A DNA stretch of 64,000 nt from Candidatus Gaiellasilicea maunaloa (lineage in GTDB: Bacteria; Actinomycetota; Thermoleophilia; Gaiellales; Gaiellaceae): contig JANDLU010000005.1 in the NCBI GenBank assembly GCA_024330215.1, forward strand, positions 1 through 64,000, read 5' to 3'. Positions 50,798 through 59,803 of the stretch are shown one piece after another (the first letter of the stretch is position 1; each line of letters begins with the position of its first letter). A program made the translations under genes and the position numbers. A model generated the notes under the pieces. It did no database searches, was not told the origin of the DNA, and saw only the letters and a list, made by a program, of their open reading frames with translations.

Positions 50798-52090
50798 CTA
50801 GCCGCCGAGCCACGCGGCTTTGTCACGACTCTGTGTCAAAACGCGCCGGACGAGGTGGAGCGCGGCGACGACGGAGCGCCGCCGGATCGAGTCGCGGTCG
50901 CCGGGGAAGCTGAGCGAGGAGCCTTTCTCGCCGCCGGGCGTCACGGCGTGGAAGTAGACGAGCCCGACCGGCTTCTCCTCGGTGCCGCCGCCCGGGCCGG
51001 CCACGCCCGTCACCGCCACGGCAACGTCGACGCCGAGCCGTGCGCGGGCTCCGCGCGCCATCGCCTCGGCGACCTCCGCCGAGACGGCCCCGTGCTCGGC
51101 GATCAGCGCCGCCGGAACGCCGAGCTCGCGCTCCTTGAGCTCGTTCGAGTAGGCGACGATCCCTCCGAGCGTCGTCTCGCTGAACCCGGGCACTGCCGTC
51201 AGCCGCGCCACGATCAGTCCGCCGGTACACGACTCGGCGGTCCCGAGTGTCAGATCCTGCTCACGGCAGAGATCGAGTACGACTTGCTCGACGGTACGTC
51301 CGTCGTCCGAGTAGAGGAACCGCTCGAGTCTCGATCCGAGCGCCGCGGTCAGCTCCTCGGCACGCTTCTCGGCATCTGGCTCGGACAGGACCTCGACAAC
51401 GACCTCGAAATCGCGCGCGCAGATCGTCGTCTCGACTCCGTCGCCGTCTCCCCCAGCCTGGGCGAACGCCTGCGCGACCATCGACTCGCCAGCGCCGAAG
51501 AGCCGCAGGGTCCGGCGCAGCGGCGGCCTGCCGCCGTCGAGGACATGCCGGACGAGCGGCGTCGCAAGCGCGTTCGGCCACAGCCGCTGCAGCTCTGGAG
51601 GAGGTCCAGGTAGGACGACGACCGGCGTTCCGCCGACTCCAATGACGAGGCCGGGAGCCGTCCCCGCCAGGCCGAGAGAGAGTGCGCCGGCCGGCACGGT
51701 GGCCTGCTTTCGCACACCGCCCGCGAAGTCCGTGTAGTCGCGCCTCATCCGCTCGGCCACGCGACGCGAGACCGTTTCGATCTCGGCCTCGAGCTCCGGT
51801 CTCAGCTCGAGCTCGAGCCCGGCGACGCGCGCCACGACTTCCACGGTGCGGTCGTCGTGCGTGGGTCCGAGCCCACCCGAGATCGCGACGAGCTCAGCGC
51901 CCGCAATCGCATCCCGGACGGCAGCCTCGAGCTCCGCCGGATCGTCGCCCACGATCTCGATCCGGGCCGGCTCGAGTCCGAGCGCGAGCAGCGAGCGAGC
52001 GAGGAAGGGGCCGTTCAGGTCGGTTCGCTCGCCGCGCACGAGCTCGCTGCCCGTCACCACCACGACCGCGCGCGGGCGGCGGCGGCTCAA
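50798..52090 (-). CDS. cinA: CinA family protein (molybdopterin-binding and nicotinamide-nucleotide amidase domains)
   Basis: The 430-residue protein combines an N-terminal MoCF-like domain (AVVVVTGSELVRGERTDLNG, AISGGLGPTHDDRTVEVVAR) and a C-terminal CinA amidase domain (TLGTAESCTGGLIVARLTAV, GGIVAYSNELKERELGVP, VAVTGVAGPGGGTEEKPVGL). The C-terminal domain deamidates NMN in characterised members, and the N-terminal one can act on ADP-ribose. cinA-recA pairing is conserved. The TTG start with GAGAGG upstream is the best available. Confidence 0.92.
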   Translation of the reverse strand: MSRRRPRAVVVVTGSELVRGERTDLNGPFLARSLLALGLEPARIEIVGDDPAELEAAVRDAIAGAELVAISGGLGPTHDDRTVEVVARVAGLELELRPELEAEIETVSRRVAERMRRDYTDFAGGVRKQATVPAGALSLGLAGTAPGLVIGVGGTPVVVLPGPPPELQRLWPNALATPLVRHVLDGGRPPLRRTLRLFGAGESMVAQAFAQAGGDGDGVETTICARDFEVVVEVLSEPDAEKRAEELTAALGSRLERFLYSDDGRTVEQVVLDLCREQDLTLGTAESCTGGLIVARLTAVPGFSETTLGGIVAYSNELKERELGVPAALIAEHGAVSAEVAEAMARGARARLGVDVAVAVTGVAGPGGGTEEKPVGLVYFHAVTPGGEKGSSLSFPGDRDSIRRRSVVAALHLVRRVLTQSRDKAAWLGG

Positions 52091-52144
52091 GTGCCTCTCA
52101 CGGTGTGATCGCTCGTCGACGGAGTGCGATCGGCGAGCGCGAGG

Positions 52145-52873
52145 CTAGGAAGGGTCGGCGACGAAGACGCGCTTGGACGTGACGAAGACGCCCCGTGTCC
52201 TCGTGGCGGCAGGGAGCTTCACGCGGTTGCCGTTCAGCCTCACGATCACGTTCTGCGGCGAGCGCACCTGAAGCCAGAGGAGCTTCCCGACGAAGCGCTG
52301 CTTCTGGCCGCGCTCGACGGTGCCGCTGTACTCGGCAAGGCCGATCGCGCTGCCCCGGCGGGCGACGACGAACGAGTCCCCCTTCGTCGCGATCACCTCG
52401 ACCCGCGCTGTGCCGGTGGGAGCAGGGGCCGGCGCTCCACGCTGCGTCGTCTGAGCCGGTTGGAGACCGCGCACGTCCTGCGGCTCCGCCCCGCCGAAGC
52501 GCCAGGCGGCGATCACGAGCGCGGTCAGCACGCCGATCGAGACGAGCGCGAGCAAGACGACCTTCGACTCGCGCCGGTCGTGGCGTCGCCGCCGGTCTGC
52601 CGGGACGCGCCTCGTGCGCGGCGGCAGATCCTCGTCGCCGACGACGAACCGCGAGTTGTACTCGTCCACGTAGAGCTGTCCGTCGAGCCCGAGATAGTCG
52701 GCGTAGGAGCGCAGGAATCCCTTGACGTAGGTGTGCGACGGCAGCACCTCGAACCGGTCTTCCTCGAGGGCGCGCAGGTACTTGACGCGGATCTTCGTCC
52801 CGTGCTCTGCCTGGGGAAGCTCGAGCTGTTGGCGGAGTCGAGCCTCGCGGAGGCTGTTTCCGATCTCGAACAC
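52145..52873 (-). CDS. rodZ: RodZ-like cytoskeletal helix-turn-helix membrane protein
   Basis: The 242-residue protein has an N-terminal HTH domain (NSLREARLRQQLELPQAEHG, KIRVKYLRALEEDRFEVLPS, HTYVKGFLRSYADYLGLDG), a basic linker, one membrane helix (SKVVLLALVSIGVLTALVIA) and a C-terminal DUF4115 domain. RodZ links MreB or division machinery to the wall. Its place before cinA-recA and after ftsK is the usual one; a transporter operon is inserted between. GTG 52873 is supported by TACCAT six bases upstream. Confidence 0.88.
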   Translation of the reverse strand: MFEIGNSLREARLRQQLELPQAEHGTKIRVKYLRALEEDRFEVLPSHTYVKGFLRSYADYLGLDGQLYVDEYNSRFVVGDEDLPPRTRRVPADRRRRHDRRESKVVLLALVSIGVLTALVIAAWRFGGAEPQDVRGLQPAQTTQRGAPAPAPTGTARVEVIATKGDSFVVARRGSAIGLAEYSGTVERGQKQRFVGKLLWLQVRSPQNVIVRLNGNRVKLPAATRTRGVFVTSKRVFVADPS

Positions 52874-52879
52874 GGTGGG

Positions 52880-52885
52880 ATGGTA
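52880..52885 (-). promoter_or_regulatory. TANNNT -10 element, leaderless type, for rodZ
   Basis: On the minus strand TACCAT is followed by six bases and GTG 52873. Confidence 0.6.
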
Positions 52886-52905
52886 GCCGCCGCCGGCGCC
52901 GCGTC

Positions 52906-53271
52906 CTAATCGACTGCGGACAGGATCAAGAAGACGCCGACCGCCATCGCGCCCGTGATGCCGAGTAGGAGGCCGGTGACGCCGAGGAACCGCCCGAAAC
53001 GCGCGGCTCTCGACCCGCGCACCCCGGCAAGCGTGCGCTGGCCCCTCGCCCGCGCGCGGCGCGCGAGCAGGATCGCGACGATACCGAGCAGGATCGCAGC
53101 CGGGATCGCGGCCGCCGAGTCGATCAGCTCGTAGGCCTCGGACCAGCGCGTGGCCACGATTGCCGCCGGCAGCGCGGCCAGCGAGAGCAGGCCGACGAGG
53201 ACGGCGAGCCACGCGCTGCTCGAGCCCGGCGGGGCCCCAGCGTCGTTATTGCTTCTTGTAGGGCCGGCCAA
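52906..53271 (-). CDS. Three-helix membrane protein in the BMP transporter operon
   Basis: The 121-residue protein has hydrophobic segments at about residues 20-42, 52-70 and 92-118 and a basic loop (RRARARGQRTLAGVRGSRAA). It resembles DUF4190-type small membrane proteins by layout only. It overlaps the permease gene by 26 bases, so it is translated with it, and it ends 32 bases before the rodZ start. Its part in transport is unknown. Confidence 0.65.
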   Translation of the reverse strand: MAGPTRSNNDAGAPPGSSSAWLAVLVGLLSLAALPAAIVATRWSEAYELIDSAAAIPAAILLGIVAILLARRARARGQRTLAGVRGSRAARFGRFLGVTGLLLGITGAMAVGVFLILSAVD

Positions 53272-54439
53272 CCGCAGCGGGCGGGATCGAGCGGCCGATC
53301 ACACCGGCGACCGCGATCAACGTGAGCACGTAGGGGAGCGCCTGGAAGAGCACCGCGGCCGACTCCGAGTACGCCGGCAACCGCTGCGCGAGCGCACTCG
53401 AGAAGCCGAAGAGGAGGGCGAAGGCGGCGGCCTGGAAGGGACGCCAGTTGCCGCAGATCACGACCGCGAGCGCGATGAAGCCGCGTCCTGCGGTCATGTT
53501 CTGGTTGAACGAGTTGACGAAGCCGATCGAGAGGTAGGCGCCGCCGAGCGCCGCGAGGGCGCCGGAGAGGACGACCGCGGCGTAGCGGGTTCGGTAGACC
53601 GAGATCCCCACGGTGTCGGCCGCGCGCGGATGCTCGCCGACAGCGCGCAGCCGCAAGCCGATCGGCGTCTTGAAGAGCACGAGCCACGAGAGCAGCACGG
53701 TCGCGAACGCAAGCCAGATCATCAGGTTGAGCTGGCCCAGGATCGGCCCGACGAAATACCAACCCTCGAGGAACGAGAGGTGGACGTCCGGGATCTCGGG
53801 AACGTCGGGCGGCGTGCCCTCGCCGGCGTAGGTGTCGATGAAGAGGTAGCCGGTGACCCCGAGCGCGAGGAAGTTGATCGCGAAGCCGCCGACGATCTGG
53901 TCGGCGCGCAAGTGGATCGCGAAGAAGGCATGCACGAGCGCGAAGAGGGCGCCCGAGAGCGCGGCGGCCGCCAGCCCGAGCGGCCACGAGCTCAGCTTGT
54001 CGGCGGCGAAGATCCCGAAGAACGCGCCGGAGAGCATCATCCCCTCGAGCCCGATGTTCGTGACGCCGCTCCGCTCGGAGAAGATCCCGCCCATGGCGGC
54101 GAAGGCGAGCGGGGTCGCGTAGCGGAGCATCGCCGCGAAGAGCGCAGACCAGACGACGACCTGGTCGAGGTGGTCGACGCTCGAGCGCGTCGCCAGGTAG
54201 CCGAGCCCGATTCCGGCGACGCCGGCAACGACGGCGCCCCAGCCCAGGCGCTTCACGCCGCGAGAGATCGCGTAGCCGCCGAGCGCGAGAGCGGCGAGCC
54301 CGATCAGGATCGACGGAATCGGGGTGCGGAGATGAAGCGGCGGGAGCGCCACCCAGAACGCGGCGAGGCCGGCGACGATCCCGCCGACTGCGACGGCGCG
54401 GGCGCCTCGCGGCAGGCGTGCGAGCAGACGCTCGATCAT
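53246..54439 (-). CDS. BMP-type nucleoside ABC transporter permease 2 (NupQ/YufQ-like)
   Basis: The 397-residue protein with about ten membrane helices matches the second permease of BMP-type nucleoside importers. The motif IFSERSGVTNIGLEGMMLSG is characteristic, as is VGEHPRAADTVGISVYRTRY. It pairs with the permease at 54607. A gap of 167 bases separates the two, unusual inside an otherwise overlapping operon. Confidence 0.9.
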   Translation of the reverse strand: MIERLLARLPRGARAVAVGGIVAGLAAFWVALPPLHLRTPIPSILIGLAALALGGYAISRGVKRLGWGAVVAGVAGIGLGYLATRSSVDHLDQVVVWSALFAAMLRYATPLAFAAMGGIFSERSGVTNIGLEGMMLSGAFFGIFAADKLSSWPLGLAAAALSGALFALVHAFFAIHLRADQIVGGFAINFLALGVTGYLFIDTYAGEGTPPDVPEIPDVHLSFLEGWYFVGPILGQLNLMIWLAFATVLLSWLVLFKTPIGLRLRAVGEHPRAADTVGISVYRTRYAAVVLSGALAALGGAYLSIGFVNSFNQNMTAGRGFIALAVVICGNWRPFQAAAFALLFGFSSALAQRLPAYSESAAVLFQALPYVLTLIAVAGVIGRSIPPAAVGRPYKKQ

Positions 54440-54513
54440 TCCTGGTGCTCCCCGCCGCGAATACGGTCGTGATTCGCCGGCGAGAACCGAGCAGGCCTAG
54501 GACGCAGGGAGGG

Positions 54514-54533
54514 CCAATATTCGAGAATATTGG
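54514..54533. promoter_or_regulatory. AT-rich palindrome in the gap between the two permease genes
   Basis: CCAATATTC and GAATATTGG are perfect 9-base arms separated by GA. It is strikingly AT-rich for this genome and could be an operator or processing site inside the transporter operon. Confidence 0.5.
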
Positions 54534-54606
54534 GCCGACTGAGGACGACGGCATGCGAAGCGTTCGCAGCCTCGCGAAACGTGACTGTATTTGCGGCGGT
54601 GAGCAC

Positions 54607-55890
54607 CTACGTCCTTGCCTGTCGCTGGCGCGCCCGTCTGCGGATTCCGAAGAGGTAGAGGATCAGCACGTCTGCGCCGACGAAGAGGACGACGAGGCCC
54701 TGGATCAGCAGGGTCAGGTTGGACGCGAGTTCCGGCCGGAAGATCTCCGGGTCGAGATTGCGGGTCGAGGTGCCGACGAGGAGCGCGGCGAAAAGAAGTC
54801 CGGAGAGAGCGACGCCGATCGCGGTGTTCCGCCCGAGGAGCGCGACCGCGATCCCGACGAAGCCGATCGAGGAGATGAAGATGTCGTTCGTGTTCAGCCT
54901 GAACTGCCAGCCGAGGATGTCGAGCGTGCCGGCGAGCCCGGCGAAGGTGCCGGAGATTGCCATCGCGAGCACGTAGTTCCGCGCGACGGAGATGCCGCCG
55001 TAGCGTGCCGCCTCAGGGTTGAAGCCGACCGCCCGAACCTCGTAGCCGAGCGTCGTCCGGTTCAGCGTGATCCAGTAGACGACGAGCGCCGCGAGCGCGA
55101 CGAAGAAGCCGACATGGAGCCCCTGGAGGAGCGGATCGCCCCAGAACACGTTCAGCTTCGACTCCTCGAGGACGTCGTTCGAGACGGGCACCGACTCGCC
55201 GCCGACGTTGTCGTTCTGGAGCGGCCCGCCAAGCCCGAAGAGGAAGACGCCGACCCAGAGCGCGACGTAGTTGAGCATGATCGTGGAGATCACCTCGTGG
55301 GCCCCGACCGTCGCCTTCAGGAAGCCCGCGATCCCGGCGAAGACTGCTCCGGAGAGCGCGCCGGCGACGATCGCGACGAGGATGTGCAGGAGCCCGGGCA
55401 GGCCCGGCAGCTCCGAGCCGATCCAAACGGCCACGATCGCGCCGACGAGATACTGGCCCTGACCGCCGATGTTGAACATCCCGCAGCGGAACGCGAACGC
55501 GACCGCGAGCCCGGTCAGGACGAGCGACACGTAGACGATCAGCGTCTGCTGCAGGTTCAGCGCGGCGAACGAGTTGAAGGACGTGTCCCAGGGGAACCAG
55601 ACGCGCGACTCCGTCCAGGGGATCCCGATCTCGTACGAGCCCACCTCGAGGAACCAGTTGAGCCCCGAGCCCTCGAAGATCGCCTTGTAGGTCGTGAGCG
55701 GGTTCTTCCCCGTCGTCGCGAGGACGACGAGGCCGCCGATGAAGAAGGCGAGGAGTGTCGTCAGCAGTGGCACCGCGATTCCGCCCGCCTTGTGCCAGAC
55801 CGCGACCCGAGCGGCCACGCTCGGCGCGTAGTCCCCGCCCTGGCGCGGATTCTCGACCTTGCCCCCACCCTCCGGGGGCGTCTCGGTCAT
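54607..55890 (-). CDS. BMP-type nucleoside ABC transporter permease 1 (NupP/YufP-like)
   Basis: The 427-residue permease has a cytoplasmic N-terminus and about nine to ten membrane helices. [20 protein letters not shown] and [20 protein letters not shown] are family motifs, with [20 protein letters not shown] as the coupling-helix region. An extracytoplasmic loop after the second helix (about residues 60-110) is larger than usual. The ATG overlaps the ATPase stop (ATGA). Confidence 0.92.
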   Translation of the reverse strand: MTETPPEGGGKVENPRQGGDYAPSVAARVAVWHKAGGIAVPLLTTLLAFFIGGLVVLATTGKNPLTTYKAIFEGSGLNWFLEVGSYEIGIPWTESRVWFPWDTSFNSFAALNLQQTLIVYVSLVLTGLAVAFAFRCGMFNIGGQGQYLVGAIVAVWIGSELPGLPGLLHILVAIVAGALSGAVFAGIAGFLKATVGAHEVISTIMLNYVALWVGVFLFGLGGPLQNDNVGGESVPVSNDVLEESKLNVFWGDPLLQGLHVGFFVALAALVVYWITLNRTTLGYEVRAVGFNPEAARYGGISVARNYVLAMAISGTFAGLAGTLDILGWQFRLNTNDIFISSIGFVGIAVALLGRNTAIGVALSGLLFAALLVGTSTRNLDPEIFRPELASNLTLLIQGLVVLFVGADVLILYLFGIRRRARQRQART

Positions 55891-57413
55891 GCGACCTCTT
55901 TCCGGCCGCCGCCGGTCATCGCGACTCCGAGCTCCTCCTCCGAGACGCCCGGTGCGAACTCGCCCACGATCTGCCCCTCGTAGATGACGAGGATCCGGTC
56001 GGAGAGCGAGAGGATCTCGTCCAGCTCGAGCGAGACGAGCAGGATCGCGCGGCCCTCGTCGCGCTCCTCGACGAGGCGGCGATGGACGAACTCGATCGCC
56101 CCGACGTCGAGACCGCGCGTGGGCTGCGCCGCGATCAGCACCTTCGGATTGCGGTCGATCTCGCGGGCGAGCACCACCTTCTGCTGGTTGCCGCCGGAGA
56201 GACCGCCCGCGTGCGTCTGCGGGCCGCCGCCGCGCACGTCGAACTGCTCGAGCAGTCCCTGCGCCCGCGCGACGAGGCGCTTCGGGAAGAGCCAGCCGAG
56301 CCTCGAGGCCGGCTGCGAGTCGTAGTCGTGAAGCGCGAGGTTCTCGGCCAGCGAGAAGTCGAGCACGAGCCCGCGGCGCTGGCGATCCTCTGGGATGTGC
56401 CCGAGCCCGGCGTCGAGGCAGTCCTTCGCGCTCTCGTTCGTGACGTCCTCGCCCGCGACGAGGACGCGCCCGGAGTCCGAGCCCATGAGTCCGGCGATCG
56501 CGTCGATCAGCTCGGTCTGGCCGTTTCCGTCGACACCGGCGATCCCGACGATCTCGCCGCCGTGAACCTGGACCGAGAGCCCGCGCACCTTCTCGATCCC
56601 CCGGTCGTCGGTCACGTGCAGATCCTCGATCTGGAGCAGTGGCTCGGTCGGCGTCGACGCGCCCTTCTCGACCCGCAGGAGCACCTCGCGGCCGACCATC
56701 AGCCGCGCGAGGCTCTCCTCGGTCGCGCCCGCGGCCGGCAGGGTCTCGATCTTCTTGCCGCGGCGCAGCACGGTGATCCGGTCGGCGATCTCCGTCACCT
56801 CGTTCAGCTTGTGGCTGATGAAGATGATCGACATCCCCTCGCGCGTGAGGGTGCCGAGGATCTCGAAGAGCTCCTGTGCCTCCTGCGGGGTCAGGACGGC
56901 GGTCGGCTCGTCCAGGATCAGGATGTCCGCGTTCCGGTAGAGCGCCTTCAGGATCTCGACGCGCTGCTGCTGGCCGACGGTGATGTCCTCGACGCGCGCG
57001 TTCGGGTCGATCCTGAACTTGAACGTGTCGGAGAGGTCGCGCACCCGCTGCGCGGCGACGTCGTAGTCGAGCAGTACCTTCTCGCGGGTGGGCTCGTTCG
57101 CCAAGACGATGTTCTCGGCCACCGTCATCACCGGGATCAGCATGAAGTGCTGGTGCACCATCCCGATCCCGGCGTCGATTGCGTCGCGGGGCGAGCTCAT
57201 CCGCGTCGGCTCGCCCTTGATTCTGATCTCCCCCTCTTCAGGCGTGTAGAGCCCGTAGAGGACGTTCATCAGCGTCGACTTGCCCGCCCCGTTCTCGCCG
57301 AGGAGGGCGTGCACCTCGCCGGGGCGGAGGTCGAAGGAGACGTCGTCGTTGGCGACGATCCCGGGGAAGCGCTTCGTGATTCCCCGGAGCTCGAGAACGG
57401 GCCGCTCGTCCAC
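55887..57413 (-). CDS. BMP-type nucleoside ABC transporter ATP-binding protein (NupO/YufO-like)
   Basis: This 508-residue protein contains two fused ATPase domains. The first has [40 protein letters not shown] and [13 protein letters not shown]. The second has [20 protein letters not shown] (degenerate Walker A), [20 protein letters not shown] and [12 protein letters not shown]. This tandem layout is typical of sugar and nucleoside importers of this class. A leaderless promoter (TAGAAT) precedes GTG 57413, separating its control from the binding proteins upstream. Confidence 0.94.
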   Translation of the reverse strand: MDERPVLELRGITKRFPGIVANDDVSFDLRPGEVHALLGENGAGKSTLMNVLYGLYTPEEGEIRIKGEPTRMSSPRDAIDAGIGMVHQHFMLIPVMTVAENIVLANEPTREKVLLDYDVAAQRVRDLSDTFKFRIDPNARVEDITVGQQQRVEILKALYRNADILILDEPTAVLTPQEAQELFEILGTLTREGMSIIFISHKLNEVTEIADRITVLRRGKKIETLPAAGATEESLARLMVGREVLLRVEKGASTPTEPLLQIEDLHVTDDRGIEKVRGLSVQVHGGEIVGIAGVDGNGQTELIDAIAGLMGSDSGRVLVAGEDVTNESAKDCLDAGLGHIPEDRQRRGLVLDFSLAENLALHDYDSQPASRLGWLFPKRLVARAQGLLEQFDVRGGGPQTHAGGLSGGNQQKVVLAREIDRNPKVLIAAQPTRGLDVGAIEFVHRRLVEERDEGRAILLVSLELDEILSLSDRILVIYEGQIVGEFAPGVSEEELGVAMTGGGRKEVA

Positions 57414-57419
57414 CGGGAG

Positions 57420-57425
57420 ATTCTA
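57420..57425 (-). promoter_or_regulatory. TANNNT -10 element, leaderless type, for the ABC ATPase gene
   Basis: On the minus strand TAGAAT is followed by six bases and GTG 57413. Confidence 0.6.
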
Positions 57426-57459
57426 TGACGCTGGACCGGATGCTCCGGTGCGGAACGCG

Positions 57460-58542
57460 CTATCCGCCGCCCACCGTCTCGGGGATGTCGACGATCTCGC
57501 CGGCCGCGATCTGCTCCTGGACCTGCTTCACCTTCGCGACGACGTCCGGGGGCACGCTCGCTGCGATCTCGCCGAGGCCGACCCCGCCGGAGGCGACGTC
57601 GAAGACGGAGTCCTCCCCACCCGCGAAGCTGCCGTCCTGGACGGCCTGAACCGTCTGGAAGACGGCGACGTCGACCTTTTTCAGCGCGCTCGTGACGACG
57701 TGCTCGCCGAGGTAGCCCTGGTCGGCGTCGACCCCGATCCCGCTCGCGTTCTGCTCTTTGGCGGCGTTCAGCGCCCCGAGGCCGCACTGGCCGGCGACCT
57801 GGAAGACGACCGAGGAACCGCGGGCGATCTGGTTGAGCGCGATCTCCTTGCACTTGGCCTGGTCGACGAAGTCCTGCGAGTAGCCGTTCAGCGTCTGCAC
57901 GCGCGGGTTCGCCGCCTTCGCGCCGGCCTGGTAGCCCGCGATGTAGCGGTCGACGGGCGGGATCTTCTGGCCGCCGACCGAGCTGATCGTCTGGTTCGCC
58001 CCGGCCGAATCGGCGACGACGAGCCCGGAGAGGTAGCCGACGAGGTAGCCCGCCTCCTGCTCCTTGAAGAGGAGCCCGCGCACGTTCGCCGGCTTCGACT
58101 CCATCGCAGCCTGCGAGAAGTCGATGATCGCGAAGTTCGTGTCGGGGAACTGCTCGGCGACCGTCTCGACCGACTCGGCCATCAGGAAGCCGACGCCGAC
58201 GATCAGGTCGTAGTCCTGCTGCGCGAGCGTCGACAGGTTCGGGACGTAGTCGGAGTTCGCGCGGGAGACGAGCACGCGGCCTTCGGCGCCGAGCTGCTCC
58301 TGCGCGCGGTCGAGCCCCTGGTTCGCGAGGAAGTTGAAGGAGCGGTCGTCGAGACCGCCGATGTCGGTGACGAGACCGACCTTGATCGCCGGACCGGCCG
58401 ATGCTCCCGTGTCGGTACCCGTCTCGGTGGCTTCGGTCGTCGCCGGAGTCGTATCCCTGGCGGCGTTCTCGTCATCGCTGCCGCAGCCTGCGAGCAGCAC
58501 AACTCCCATGACGAGCGCGGCGAGAACCGAGCGAAAGCGCAT
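57460..58542 (-). CDS. BMP family nucleoside-binding lipoprotein
   Basis: The 360-residue protein has a lipoprotein signal peptide with lipobox LLAGC (Cys20) and a Thr-rich linker. The BMP/PnrA domain follows, with KVGLVTDIGGLDDRSFNFLA, LIVGVGFLMAESVETVAEQF, GLLFKEQEAGYLVGYLSGLV and FQVAGQCGLGALNAAKEQ. It probably delivers purine nucleosides to the permeases. It is a paralog of the next protein (58614-59699), with a strong hairpin between the genes. GGAG precedes ATG 58542. Confidence 0.94.
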   Translation of the reverse strand: MRFRSVLAALVMGVVLLAGCGSDDENAARDTTPATTEATETGTDTGASAGPAIKVGLVTDIGGLDDRSFNFLANQGLDRAQEQLGAEGRVLVSRANSDYVPNLSTLAQQDYDLIVGVGFLMAESVETVAEQFPDTNFAIIDFSQAAMESKPANVRGLLFKEQEAGYLVGYLSGLVVADSAGANQTISSVGGQKIPPVDRYIAGYQAGAKAANPRVQTLNGYSQDFVDQAKCKEIALNQIARGSSVVFQVAGQCGLGALNAAKEQNASGIGVDADQGYLGEHVVTSALKKVDVAVFQTVQAVQDGSFAGGEDSVFDVASGGVGLGEIAASVPPDVVAKVKQVQEQIAAGEIVDIPETVGGG

Positions 58543-58557
58543 CTACTCCAAACCTAC

Positions 58558-58591
58558 CGGGAGGGGCGGGTTCGGAAACCCACCCCTCCCG
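58558..58591. terminator. Strong hairpin between the two BMP genes
   Basis: CGGGAGGGG-C-GGGTT pairs with AACCC-A-CCCCTCCCG with one mismatch, loop CGGA. It lies after the upstream BMP gene on the minus strand and 16 bases before the next start. Such hairpins often stabilise or attenuate binding-protein transcripts. Confidence 0.65.
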
Positions 58592-58613
58592 AGGCCCAAC
58601 AGTTGCCTAACGA

Positions 58614-59699
58614 CTAGCCGGTCGTCGCCGGGGGGGACTGCGCCCGCACGACGATCGTGCCGGCGGCGATCTGCTTCCGGATCGACTCGACCGCCGCCTT
58701 CAGAGCCGGCGAGATCCGGTTCGAGATCCTGCCGTAGCCGACGGCGCCGCTCTTGACGCCGAAGACGACGTCGCGGTTCGTGCCGAAGTTGGCACCGGAC
58801 GCCTTGGCGGCGCCGACCGTGCCGAGCACGGCGACGTCGACCTTCTTCGTCGCGCTCGTCATCACGTGCTGGCCGAGGTAGCCCTGATCGGCGTCGACGC
58901 CGATCCCGAACACATTCCGCTCCTTCGCGGCCGAGAGCACGCCGAGGCCGCACTGACCGGCGACCTGGAAGACGACGCCCGCGCCGTTCGCGATCATGTT
59001 CAGCGCCTGCTCCTTGCACTTCGCCTGATCGACGAAGTCCTGCGAGTAGGCGTGTACGACCTTGACCTTCGGGTTGGCCTTCCGCGCGCCTGCGTAGTAG
59101 CCGGCGATGAACCGGTCGACCGGCGGAATCTTGAGCCCACCGACGGCGCCGAGCATGAGGTTGCCGCCGAAGGGCCTCGCCGTGATCTGCCTCGCGGCGA
59201 GGTAGCCGACGAGGTAGCCGGCCTCCTGCTCCTTGAAGAGCAGGCCGCGGATGTTCCTCGGGTTCCCCTTCTGCTTGACCCCCGAGTTGTCGACGATCGC
59301 GAACTTCGTCGCCGGGAACGCCTTGGCGACCGTCGCGACGGAGTCGGCCATCAGGAAGCCGACGCCGATCACGAGATTGGCCCGGTATTGCCGGATCGCA
59401 GCGGTCAGGTTCGGGATGTAATCCCGCTCCGACCTCGAGATGTAGACGCGGCCCTGAACGCCGAAGCGCTTCTTCGCGTCGTTCAGACCCTTGTTCGCGA
59501 GGAAGTTGAACGAGCGGTCGTCGAGACCGCCGATGTCGGTCACGAGCGCTACCTTGAACGGAGCCTGGGCCGGTGCGGACGACGCCGCAGGCGATGTAGC
59601 CGAAGCGGCCGGCCGGGCAGAGCTGGTGCCGGTGACGACGAGCATCACGACGGCGATCAGCGCTGCCGAGACGAGCAGCAAGAACGAGCGTGCCTTCAC
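58614..59699 (-). CDS. BMP family substrate-binding protein paralog without a lipobox
   Basis: The 361-residue protein is a close paralog of the lipoprotein at 57460, sharing KVALVTDIGGLDDRSFNFLA, LVIGVGFLMADSVATVAKAF, GLLFKEQEAGYLVGYLAARQ and VVFQVAGQCGLGVLSAAKE. The N-terminus is a hydrophobic segment (FLLLVSAALIAVVMLVVTGT) with no Cys, so it is either cleaved and secreted or kept as a membrane anchor. GTG 59699 has a very strong Shine-Dalgarno AAGGAGG. It may have a different ligand from its partner. Confidence 0.9.
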   Translation of the reverse strand: MKARSFLLLVSAALIAVVMLVVTGTSSARPAASATSPAASSAPAQAPFKVALVTDIGGLDDRSFNFLANKGLNDAKKRFGVQGRVYISRSERDYIPNLTAAIRQYRANLVIGVGFLMADSVATVAKAFPATKFAIVDNSGVKQKGNPRNIRGLLFKEQEAGYLVGYLAARQITARPFGGNLMLGAVGGLKIPPVDRFIAGYYAGARKANPKVKVVHAYSQDFVDQAKCKEQALNMIANGAGVVFQVAGQCGLGVLSAAKERNVFGIGVDADQGYLGQHVMTSATKKVDVAVLGTVGAAKASGANFGTNRDVVFGVKSGAVGYGRISNRISPALKAAVESIRKQIAAGTIVVRAQSPPATTG

Positions 59700-59803
59700 A
59701 TACCCTCCTTAGAGATCACAACCACCGCGAGACTTGGACGCCTGATTACACCGCAAGTTGGCGCAGAAAGAAAGACCTTACGTTTGCCGGCCGCTCCGCG
59801 GGG

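Noticed and set aside
49078-50826. 582-codon minus-strand open frame over recA and recX
   Set aside because: It is the +1 shadow of recA/recX on the same strand. Only its last 21 codons (MTTNPLNPRASG...) lie outside genes, and I could not support them as a gene.
54440-54606. Small gene in the permease gap
   Set aside because: Frames there lack a start with a ribosome site or a TANNNT element and have no recognisable features.
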